DNA of 11,717 bases, from assembly GCA_903939555.1 (NCBI GenBank), contig CAJAHV010000107.1, positions 1 to 11,717 of the forward strand, read 5' to 3'. Below are positions 1 through 5,341 of the stretch, piece by piece (the stretch's first letter is position 1; each line of letters opens with the position of its first letter). The notes beneath the pieces were generated by a model. That model was not told where the DNA came from and made no database searches. It saw nothing but the letters and a program-made list of their open reading frames with translations. Both the position numbers and the translations under genes were made by a program. The stretch comes from an uncultured Alphaproteobacteria bacterium. Lineage in GTDB: Bacteria > Pseudomonadota > Alphaproteobacteria > Sphingomonadales > Sphingomonadaceae.

Positions 1-202
1 CATGGTGGGTGTTAACGTGCCGCTGCCAGTGCCGGTGGCTTACCACTCGTTCGGCGGCTGGAAACGCAGCCTGTTTGGCGACCTGCACGCCTACGGCCCC
101 GACGCCGTGCGTTTCTACACCAAGCGCAAGACCATCACCCAGCGCTGGCCCTCGGCCGGCGTGCGCGAGGGCACGGTGTTCAGTTTCCCGAGTAACCGGT
201 AA
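1..202 (+). CDS. mmsA: Methylmalonate-semialdehyde dehydrogenase (CoA-acylating), C-terminal part
   Basis: This is the 3' end of a gene that begins left of the window; the reading frame starts at base 2 and stops with TAA at 200-202. The 66 visible residues contain the family's C-terminal signature: [20 protein letters not shown], then [16 protein letters not shown] and KTITQRW, ending in FSFPSNR. The enzyme is a cytosolic aldehyde-dehydrogenase-fold protein that converts methylmalonate or malonate semialdehyde plus CoA and NAD+ to propionyl- or acetyl-CoA, in valine and inositol catabolism (family knowledge). The catalytic Cys lies outside the window. Only the terminal signature is visible, but it is highly characteristic. 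The gene converges on the PemK-like toxin gene with 9 bases between the stops, and it probably belongs to the flanking chromosome rather than to the accessory block on its right (inference). Confidence 0.9.
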   Translation, partial: MVGVNVPLPVPVAYHSFGGWKRSLFGDLHAYGPDAVRFYTKRKTITQRWPSAGVREGTVFSFPSNR

Positions 203-210
203 ACAGCGAC

Positions 211-287
211 CTTACTTTCTGGCGGCCGCAAAAGCCGTTGCGGCAATCCTGACCATGCTCGGGTGCCAGATCCCGAGCTTCGGGATC
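211..287. repeat. Direct repeat A, left copy (toxin gene 3' end)
   Basis: These 77 bases, starting at the toxin stop codon, match 8847-8922 in the same orientation with four substitutions and one missing base by eye. Together the two copies flank the first toxin-antitoxin pair, the catabolic operon, the receptor and the LacI-type regulator. Confidence 0.85.
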
Positions 288-616
288 TGGCCCAATGGCG
301 CCCGGGGCGGGACGGAAAAATAGGCATCGTTAAACGGCTGTTCCAGCACATTTCGCAGGTCAAATTTCGTGTCGTAGCTTAAACCAGCCCCGGCGTAGGC
401 GGCCGAATGCTCGACCTTGGAAATGCGGAACTCTCCGCCGTACAGCCGATCTGTCTTCTGGCTGGTGCCATAGGCAATGCTCACGACTACTTTGCCCTCA
501 TCGTCTTGCATGGTCGCAATGATGAGCCCTGGGCGCGGCTTAGGTTTGGGGTGGATGTTGTCCGGGAAGTGGCACCAGACGATGTCGCCTGCAGTAGGAT
601 CCGGCCACCAGTGCAT
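212..616 (-). CDS. PemK/MazF-like type II toxin
   Basis: A 134-residue protein. Its N-terminus, GDIVWCHFPDN followed by PKPRPGLIIA, resembles the first strands of PemK/MazF ribonucleases (GDIVW...RPALVL), and an AYGTSQ strand follows at about 48-53. A C-terminal extension (YDTKFDL, YFSVPP, WHPSMVRIA) goes beyond canonical MazF. The probable role is sequence-specific mRNA cleavage in the cytosol, neutralised by the partner encoded just upstream. The ATG (616-614) shares one base with the antitoxin's TGA (618-616), giving TGATG, and GGAAAG lies 6 bases before the ATG, so the pair is probably translationally coupled. The last 24 or so codons recur in decayed form at 8847-8922. They also contain a perfect 12-bp inverted repeat at 265-291. 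The family call rests on motif resemblance only; a related but distinct PemK-like subfamily is possible. Confidence 0.68.
   Translation of the reverse strand: MHWWPDPTAGDIVWCHFPDNIHPKPKPRPGLIIATMQDDEGKVVVSIAYGTSQKTDRLYGGEFRISKVEHSAAYAGAGLSYDTKFDLRNVLEQPFNDAYFSVPPRAPLGQIPKLGIWHPSMVRIAATAFAAARK
265..291. repeat. Perfect 12-bp inverted repeat inside the toxin 3' end
   Basis: Arms GCCAGATCCCGA (265-276) and TCGGGATCTGGC (280-291) flank a 3-base loop GCT. The repeat lies within the coding sequence for the toxin's IPKLGIW segment. No T-tract follows on either strand, so it is not a standard intrinsic terminator for mmsA or the toxin. The decayed copy near 8901-8922 has lost the symmetry. Confidence 0.7.
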
Positions 617-897
617 CAGGCGCTTTCCATGTCAAAGAGGCTGCTACGGACGGTCGCACCACTGGCTTTGGGAGCGGTCTTCTTGAGCTGACTGAGTTGG
701 ACTTTGGTTAGTGCGCCATCGTCGGCCTCGTATTGGGGAAGGGTCTTTGTGGCCAACTCATGCAGCGCCAAATGAATCACCTGCGTTTCATCCACGCCCA
801 GAACCTCAGCCAGCCGTTTGGTCGTAGTGCGGGTGACGCCCGTGGCACTGTCCAGAAGGCGGTAGCGGAAAGCGATTTGGGCGGCCGCTGTCTTCAT
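616..897 (-). CDS. Antitoxin of the PemK-like module, possible ribbon-helix-helix DNA-binding protein
   Basis: A 93-residue protein lying immediately upstream of the PemK-like toxin on the same strand. I chose the ATG at 897-895 because AGAGG (907-903) stands 5 bases before it; a GTG at 903-901 is in frame but overlaps that ribosome-binding site. Residues of the form TRTTTKRLAEVLGVDE followed by TQVIHLALHELA suggest a strand and two helices, as in ribbon-helix-helix DNA-binding domains. The C-terminal third, rich in Lys, Ser and Ala and ending SSLFDMESA, would be the toxin-wrapping tail. The expected role is to neutralise the toxin and repress its own promoter, where a perfect 8-bp-arm palindrome overlaps the -10 element. 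Gene order, small size and a shared base with the toxin gene support the antitoxin call; the fold assignment is inference. Confidence 0.62.
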   Translation of the reverse strand: MKTAAAQIAFRYRLLDSATGVTRTTTKRLAEVLGVDETQVIHLALHELATKTLPQYEADDGALTKVQLSQLKKTAPKASGATVRSSLFDMESA

Positions 898-917
898 GAT
901 CACCTCTGTGCAATTTA

Positions 918-934
918 GATATCTTAAAGATATC
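918..934. promoter_or_regulatory. Palindromic operator of the toxin-antitoxin pair
   Basis: A perfect inverted repeat: GATATCTT, one central base, then AAGATATC. It overlaps the predicted -10 and start region of the antitoxin promoter. Antitoxins of type II modules typically bind such palindromes to repress their own operon; binding here is inferred from position and symmetry. Confidence 0.55.
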
Positions 935-955
935 GCAGTTGGGGCCAGCCGTCAA
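927..955 (-). promoter_or_regulatory. Promoter of the PemK-like toxin-antitoxin pair
   Basis: On the minus strand a -35 TTGACG (955-950) and a -10 TATCTT (932-927) are separated by exactly 17 bases. The predicted transcription start lies near 920, about 23 bases before the antitoxin ATG. The -10 element is embedded in the palindrome at 918-934. Confidence 0.55.
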
Positions 956-1010
956 CTCAAGCGAATCACTCAAGGGAGTCAAACCCGGCAAAGTCAGTAG
1001 GCCTTCATTT

Positions 1011-1024
1011 TGAAATCGATTACA
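1011..1024. promoter_or_regulatory. Candidate LacI-family operator upstream of the acyl-CoA operon
   Basis: TGAAATCGATTACA fits TGNAANCGNTTNCA, the imperfect palindrome with a central CG that LacI/PurR/CcpA-type regulators bind. It lies 79 bases before the GTG start of the acyl-CoA synthetase and just upstream of a candidate promoter. The same pattern occurs once more in the window, at 7669-7682, between the receptor and regulator genes. Confidence 0.55.
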
Positions 1025-1028
1025 ATTA

Positions 1029-1058
1029 TTGACTGGTAAGGGTCTGGCGATGCATATT
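1029..1058 (+). promoter_or_regulatory. Candidate promoter of the acyl-CoA catabolic operon
   Basis: TTGACT (1029-1034) and CATATT (1053-1058) are separated by 18 bases, giving a predicted start near 1065 and a short leader before the ribosome-binding site at 1091. The -10 is a weak match (four of six). A TACAAT hexamer at 1021-1026 overlapping the operator is an alternative -10, but no good -35 sits at its correct distance. Confidence 0.35.
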
Positions 1059-1090
1059 CTTCACGTCGCATCCCCCAGGCTGGTTAGTCC

Positions 1091-1096
1091 AAGGAG
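1091..1096 (+). promoter_or_regulatory. Ribosome-binding site that fixes the GTG start of the acyl-CoA synthetase
   Basis: AAGGAG stands 6 bases before the GTG at 1103. An ATG at 1099-1101 is only 2 bases away and in another frame, so the GTG is the supported start. Confidence 0.7.
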
Positions 1097-1102
1097 CAAT
1101 GC

Positions 1103-3241
1103 GTGTCCTCGTCCCGCCGCCAAGTCTATTCCCGTGCCGGCCTTGCCCGCCTACTTCAACCCGAGAGCATCGCCATCGTCGGGGCATCACCGACGGCATC
1201 ATCTTTTGGTGCTCTGACAATGGCCAACCTTGACCAGTACGCTGGCCGTCTCCATCTGGTGAATTCGAAATACGCCAGCATCGGCGATCGCCCTTGTTAT
1301 CCGTCGTTGGCGGACTTGCCCGAGTCGCCAGATTGTGTTGTCGTTGCGGTGGCACGAGAATCGGTTGAGCCCATCGTCCATGAGTGTGTCGCCAGGAAGG
1401 TCGGAGGAATCGTGATCTACGCCTCCGGCTATGCGGAGACGGGCAAATCCGACCGAATCGCGCAGCAGGCCCGCCTTACCGCAATTGCGCTAGCTTCTGG
1501 AATCCCGATCGTCGGCCCCAATGTGATGGGTCAGTTCAACTTTGCCCGTGGCACGTTGATGAGTTTCGTCGGTACCTTGCGCGCCCGCATGTTGCGCTCG
1601 CGCGGCATCGGGGTGGTTAGCCAGTCGGGTGCGTTGGGCGTGTCATTGTGTCAGGCGGCCGAAACCGGTGTATCGATCAGCCATCTGCTCCTGTCCGGGA
1701 ACTCCTGTGACTTCGATGTTGCCGATGCCATCGCCTACCTGGCTGAGGATCCGTCCTGCCAGGCCATCGCTTGCGTATTTGAAGGCATGCCTGATCCGCT
1801 TCGGCTGCTCGAGGCCGGCGAGCGGGCCTCGGCATTCAACAAGCCTGTTGTAGTTTATAAAATCGGTACAGGAGAGATGGGGGCTGCTGCTGCCATTTCT
1901 CACACCGGATCTTTAGCCGGATCAACTGCGACTTATCGCGCCCTGTTCGCACGCGCTGGGATGGTCGTGGTGGACAACTTCGAAGACCTGATCGAGACCA
2001 CCGCTTTCTTCGCCAAACTGCCTGAGCTGAAGGCCAAGGGGGTGGCCGTTTTGAGCGCCTCTGGCGGAGCAGGCATCATCGCCGCAGACAAGGCAGAGCT
2101 GTATGGCGTGCCGTTACCCCAGCCGAACGAGGAGGCGAGCAAGACCTTGGTTGCCACGATTCCAGAGTTTGGATCGCCGCGCAATCCCTGTGACGTGACC
2201 GCGCAGATCGTCTCGCGACCAGATATGACGCGGATCTGTGCCGACGCGCTGCTAGGCGACCCCGGCTTCGGCACGCTGGTCGTGAACCTGGGCACTGCCA
2301 CCCAGAATCAAGCAGCGGCGATTGCCTTGTACAGCGCGCTTGCCCATCAGCATGGCAAGATGGTTTGCATGACGTGGAGCACCCAGTGGAGCGACGGACC
2401 AGGCAGCCGAGAGGCCGCCTTGGACCCGAATGTCGCTTTATTCCGCTCTCACAACCGATGTTTCGCTGCCCTCGCCGCCTGGCATTGGCGCGAGGATTAC
2501 CGCCGGGACCGGCCGGGCCAACGGTTTCGCCTGTCGCCATTGGATGCCAGGGAGCGCGCCGCAGCATTGATCCGGCAGTCACCCAATACGACCCTGACCG
2601 AGCGTGAAGCCAAAGCGGCGTTGGCGTTCTACGGCGTGCCAGTAACTGATGAACATGTGGTGCAAGACGCTGACGCGGCGGTCTTGGCAGCGTCAAGGCT
2701 GGGTTACCCGGTGGCGATGAAGGTCGAGTCTCCGGACATTGCGCACAAGACCGAAGCCGGCGTCATCCGCCTCGATCTACGCACCGAGGCGGATGTGCGC
2801 GAGGCCTATGAAGCCGTGATGGCCAATGCGCTCCAGACCGTGCGCCTGGAACGTATCAATGGCGTACTAATCCAGCCTATGGCCCCGAAAGGCATAGAGA
2901 TCATGGTTGGCGGCCGCACCAACGCGCAGTTCGGCGCACAGGTCATCGTCGGCCTGGGCGGGGTTATGGTCGAGTTGATGAACGACACAGTGCTGGCACT
3001 GGCCCCTGTGACGCGCAGCGAAGCGGGCGGCATGCTTAGCCGCCTCAAAGGGCGCAAGGCGCTGGATGGTTTTCGCGGCATGGTGCCGGTGGATCAACAT
3101 GCGCTAGCCGATGTCATCGCCCGGCTGTCGGAATTCGCCGAGGACCAGCGTGACCTGGTCAGCGAGTTTGACGTCAATCCCTTGATCTGTGGCGGCGCAC
3201 GCGTGGTTGCCGTGGATGCACTGATCGTGCGGCACAGTTGA
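1103..3241 (+). CDS. Acyl-CoA synthetase, NDP-forming (fused SucCD-like / acetate-CoA ligase family)
   Basis: A 712-residue cytosolic enzyme that would activate a carboxylic acid to its CoA thioester with ATP, releasing ADP and phosphate through a phosphohistidine intermediate (family knowledge). Domains in order: an N-terminal Rossmann CoA-binding domain (about 18-140, with SIAIVGASP near 22-30 and IVGPNVMGQFNF at 136-147); succinyl-CoA-ligase-like flavodoxin domains (about 165-460, with VVSQSGALG at 171-179, the SHTGSLAGS phosphohistidine motif at 266-274 with His267, and SASGGAG at 318-324); and a C-terminal ATP-grasp domain (about 485-712, with YPVAMK at 535-540, HKTEAGV at 548-554 and FDVNPL at 689-694). 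The length is normal for the fused alpha-beta form. It is the first gene of the operon, and the next gene starts 38 bases after its stop. The substrate cannot be read from the sequence; the downstream genes suggest an acid degraded by beta-oxidation-like steps rather than acetate. Confidence 0.9.
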   Translation: MSSSRRQVYSRAGLARLLQPESIAIVGASPTASSFGALTMANLDQYAGRLHLVNSKYASIGDRPCYPSLADLPESPDCVVVAVARESVEPIVHECVARKVGGIVIYASGYAETGKSDRIAQQARLTAIALASGIPIVGPNVMGQFNFARGTLMSFVGTLRARMLRSRGIGVVSQSGALGVSLCQAAETGVSISHLLLSGNSCDFDVADAIAYLAEDPSCQAIACVFEGMPDPLRLLEAGERASAFNKPVVVYKIGTGEMGAAAAISHTGSLAGSTATYRALFARAGMVVVDNFEDLIETTAFFAKLPELKAKGVAVLSASGGAGIIAADKAELYGVPLPQPNEEASKTLVATIPEFGSPRNPCDVTAQIVSRPDMTRICADALLGDPGFGTLVVNLGTATQNQAAAIALYSALAHQHGKMVCMTWSTQWSDGPGSREAALDPNVALFRSHNRCFAALAAWHWREDYRRDRPGQRFRLSPLDARERAAALIRQSPNTTLTEREAKAALAFYGVPVTDEHVVQDADAAVLAASRLGYPVAMKVESPDIAHKTEAGVIRLDLRTEADVREAYEAVMANALQTVRLERINGVLIQPMAPKGIEIMVGGRTNAQFGAQVIVGLGGVMVELMNDTVLALAPVTRSEAGGMLSRLKGRKALDGFRGMVPVDQHALADVIARLSEFAEDQRDLVSEFDVNPLICGGARVVAVDALIVRHS

Positions 3242-3279
3242 GCGGGTCATCCAGAAGCACAGACAATGAGGAGCGAACG

Positions 3280-4377
3280 ATGGCTGTACTGACCGAGGAG
3301 CAGCAAATGCTGCGCGAGGCGGCCCAGGACTGGGTGACACGAAGATCGCCCATCCGCGCCTTGCGCAACCTACGTGACCGGGGCGCCGAACTGGGCTACG
3401 AACCGGCGGTCTGGACTGAGATGGCTGCGATGGGCTGGGCCGGTACGATCGTTCCTGAAGAGTACGGCGGCTCGAACCTGGGATGCATGGATCTGGCTCT
3501 GGTGCTCGAAGAGCTCGGCCGAACGCTGACGGCCTCGCCGCTCATCGCATCCGGGCTTGCCGGCGCATCGGCGTTGGTGCTAGGCGGCAGTGCCGGGCAA
3601 AACCAGGCCTGGCTGCCGAGGGTGGCGGACGGGACGGCCATCGTCACGCTCGCTGTTGACGAGCAACGGCACCACAACCCGCAAAGGGTGGAGACTGAAG
3701 TCGTCGGCGGCAGATTATCAGGCGAGAAGGTCTTCGTGATCGAAGGCATGGCGGCCCACCTTTTCGTGGTTTCCGCCCGTTCCGCCGGCACGCTGGAGCT
3801 GTATCTCGTGCGTGCCGATGCAGAGGGGGTATCGCGACAGCGGCTCTCGTTGGCGGACAGCCGGGGCGCTGCAAACCTGACTTTCAAGGATGTCGTTGTG
3901 AGCGATGCCGACCGGCTATCGGGCGGCGCTGCGCTGTTGGACAAGGTCCTGGATCGGGGGCGCGCGGGCATTTGCGCCGAAATGCTGGGCTCCGCGTGCC
4001 AGGCGTTCGATATGACGCTGGACTACCTGAAAACCCGCGTGCAATTCGATCAGCCCATTGGCAGCTTCCAGGCATTGCAGCACCGGGCAGCCAAGATGTT
4101 CACGGAACTGGAACTGTCGCGGTCAGCCGTCGAGGCCGCCTGCATGGCCATTGACGCCGATTCACCAGACAGAGCGGCTTTGGTCAGCTTGGCCAAGGTC
4201 AAGGTGGGCGATACATTCCACCTTGTGAGCAACGAAATGGTTCAGATGCATGGCGGGATCGCCATGACCGATGCGCACGACGCAGGTTTGTATCTTAAGC
4301 GCGCCCGTGCGGCGGAGGCGGCGTTCGGCAATCAGGCCTTTCATAGGGATCGGTACGCCAGGTGCCAAGGGTATTGA
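3280..4377 (+). CDS. Acyl-CoA dehydrogenase family protein, short form (possible non-catalytic subunit)
   Basis: A 365-residue FAD-dependent acyl-CoA dehydrogenase fold. I chose the ATG at 3280 because GAGGAG (3268-3273) lies 6 bases before it and MAVLTEEQQMLREAAQDWV is a typical N-terminus; a TTG at 3238 overlapping the previous stop has no comparable support. Visible motifs: GTIVPEEYGG (55-64), LEELGR (76-81), RVQFDQPIGSFQALQHRAA (253-271), which is the flavin-contact helix and loop, and QMHGGIAMT (322-330). By eye alignment both usual sites of the catalytic Glu are empty: VLDRGRAG (223-230) has Gly where isovaleryl-type enzymes carry Glu, and RARAAEAAFG (341-350) replaces YEGT/YGGT. That pattern recalls the partner subunit of alpha2beta2 dehydrogenases such as the mycobacterial ChsE pair. 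The longer dehydrogenase two genes downstream would be the catalytic partner (inference). Confidence 0.87.
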   Translation: MAVLTEEQQMLREAAQDWVTRRSPIRALRNLRDRGAELGYEPAVWTEMAAMGWAGTIVPEEYGGSNLGCMDLALVLEELGRTLTASPLIASGLAGASALVLGGSAGQNQAWLPRVADGTAIVTLAVDEQRHHNPQRVETEVVGGRLSGEKVFVIEGMAAHLFVVSARSAGTLELYLVRADAEGVSRQRLSLADSRGAANLTFKDVVVSDADRLSGGAALLDKVLDRGRAGICAEMLGSACQAFDMTLDYLKTRVQFDQPIGSFQALQHRAAKMFTELELSRSAVEAACMAIDADSPDRAALVSLAKVKVGDTFHLVSNEMVQMHGGIAMTDAHDAGLYLKRARAAEAAFGNQAFHRDRYARCQGY

Positions 4378-4381
4378 TGCG

Positions 4382-4387
4382 AAGGGG
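4382..4387 (+). promoter_or_regulatory. Ribosome-binding site in front of the candidate small ORF
   Basis: AAGGGG lies 6 bases before an ATG at 4394, directly after the dehydrogenase stop codon and about 100 bases before the crotonase ATG. It is therefore too far away to serve the crotonase directly. Confidence 0.45.
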
Positions 4388-4393
4388 ATGCCG

Positions 4394-4498
4394 ATGTCAG
4401 CGCTGTATGGTCAGATCGCAAGCTTGGGACTGCGCTTCGGTTGGCCTTATTCAACCGGAGCGAGTCTCTCGCTCCAATCCTGGGATTCATCGCGATGA
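4394..4498 (+). CDS. Candidate 34-residue small ORF between the dehydrogenase and crotonase genes
   Basis: The 117-base gap after the short dehydrogenase contains a frame starting at ATG 4394 with a strong ribosome-binding site (AAGGGG, 6-base spacing) and ending TGA at 4496-4498. The stop overlaps the crotonase start (ATG at 4495-4497) as ATGA. The peptide begins MSALYGQIASLGLRFGWPY and has two Trp and two Tyr. I know no family for it. The overlap would couple crotonase translation to it, which would explain why the crotonase ATG lacks a good Shine-Dalgarno sequence of its own. Two overlapping hairpins lie inside it. A competing frame, ATG 4377 to TGA 4505, encodes 42 residues but has no ribosome-binding site as good. 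It could also be a chance frame. Confidence 0.35.
   Translation: MSALYGQIASLGLRFGWPYSTGASLSLQSWDSSR
4433..4475 (+). other. Two mutually exclusive RNA hairpins in the intercistronic leader
   Basis: Hairpin 1 pairs 4433-4443 with 4452-4462 (11 pairs including one G-U, 8-base loop; core CGGTTG / CAACCG). Hairpin 2 pairs 4457-4464 with 4468-4475 (GGAGCGAG / CTCGCTCC, 3-base loop). Both need bases 4457-4462, so only one can form at a time. No T-tract follows, so a translational or RNA-stability role is more likely than termination. Confidence 0.5.
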
Positions 4499-5337
4499 AA
4501 TATGAACAGATTCTGGTTGAGCTCCGCGGGCCAGTGCAGCTGGTCACCCTGCACCGGCCGGACCGGATGAACGCTTGGACCTTCCGCATGGCCCATGAAC
4601 TGCTGCACAGTTTCTCTGAGGCAGATGCGAACGATGCAGTTCGGGCCGTCGTGGTGACCGGGCATGGCAATGTCTTTTGCGCAGGCGCCGACCTGGGCGG
4701 CGGATCAGAGACGTTCTCGGGCCGTGGTGGGGCAACCGGCAACGACGATGACCGACGCAGTACGCGCGAGGCGATCCAGGCCCGGCAGACCAAGACCCCC
4801 ATCATCGCGGCCATCAACGGCGCAGCGGTCGGGGCTGGGCTGACCCAGACCATGGCCTGGGACCTGCGCGTCGCGGCGGACGACGCGAAGTTAGGTTTCG
4901 TTTTCAACCGCCGCGGGGTTATGCCAGATGCCGACCTGCTGTGGACGATTCCGCGCATGATCGGCTATGGGGCCGCCATGGACCTGCTTTTGACGGGGCG
5001 CATATTCCTGGGCGCCGAGGGTAAGGAGTTGGGTCTCATCAACCGATCCGTGCCGCGCGCCGACGTCCTGGACACTGCCATGGCGCTGGCCAACGACATT
5101 GCCGAGAACACGGCCCCTGTCTCAGTCGCGCTCACCAAGCGGCTCATGTACGACTTCCTAACCCGAGATTGGGATCAGGCCGATCAGCTGCAACGGGAAC
5201 TCTTCGCTTGGACTGGCCAGCAACCCGATGCGCGCGAGGGTGTGTCGGCGTTCCTGGAGCGCAGGCCGCCGAAGTGGACGATGTCCAAGTCCAAGGACTT
5301 GCCCGCCGTGCTCCAGTTACCACCGCGCCACAGGTAG
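4495..5337 (+). CDS. Enoyl-CoA hydratase/isomerase (crotonase) family protein
   Basis: A 280-residue crotonase-fold protein expected to act on an enoyl-CoA in the cytosol. The start is ATG 4495 (MKYEQILVEL), overlapping the stop of a small upstream frame. Oxyanion-hole elements are clear: FCAGADLGGG (61-70) and AAINGAAVGAG (105-115), followed by WDLRVAAD (122-129) and RRGVMPDADLLWTIPR (139-154). By eye, the two catalytic glutamates of classical hydratases (rat Glu144 and Glu164) fall on Thr117 and Phe137. An acidic residue (Asp145 or Asp147) stands near where isomerase-type members carry the PEA glutamate. The reaction could therefore be isomerisation or another crotonase chemistry rather than simple hydration. 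The usual C-terminus ends near ERRPPKW; this one carries about 19 further residues. The gap to the next gene is 4 bases. Confidence 0.86.
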   Translation: MKYEQILVELRGPVQLVTLHRPDRMNAWTFRMAHELLHSFSEADANDAVRAVVVTGHGNVFCAGADLGGGSETFSGRGGATGNDDDRRSTREAIQARQTKTPIIAAINGAAVGAGLTQTMAWDLRVAADDAKLGFVFNRRGVMPDADLLWTIPRMIGYGAAMDLLLTGRIFLGAEGKELGLINRSVPRADVLDTAMALANDIAENTAPVSVALTKRLMYDFLTRDWDQADQLQRELFAWTGQQPDAREGVSAFLERRPPKWTMSKSKDLPAVLQLPPRHR

Positions 5338-5341
5338 AACC

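Noticed and set aside
211..287. Direct repeat A as the end of an insertion sequence
   Set aside because: It is coding sequence of the toxin 3' end, no transposase is near either copy, and no target-site duplication is visible.
2076..2696. A 206-codon minus-strand frame inside the acyl-CoA synthetase gene
   Set aside because: It is Arg- and Pro-rich in the way of antisense translations and opposes conserved coding sequence.
3238..3279. Earlier TTG start for the short dehydrogenase, overlapping the synthetase stop
   Set aside because: It adds 14 residues atypical for the family, while GAGGAG sits 6 bases before the ATG at 3280.
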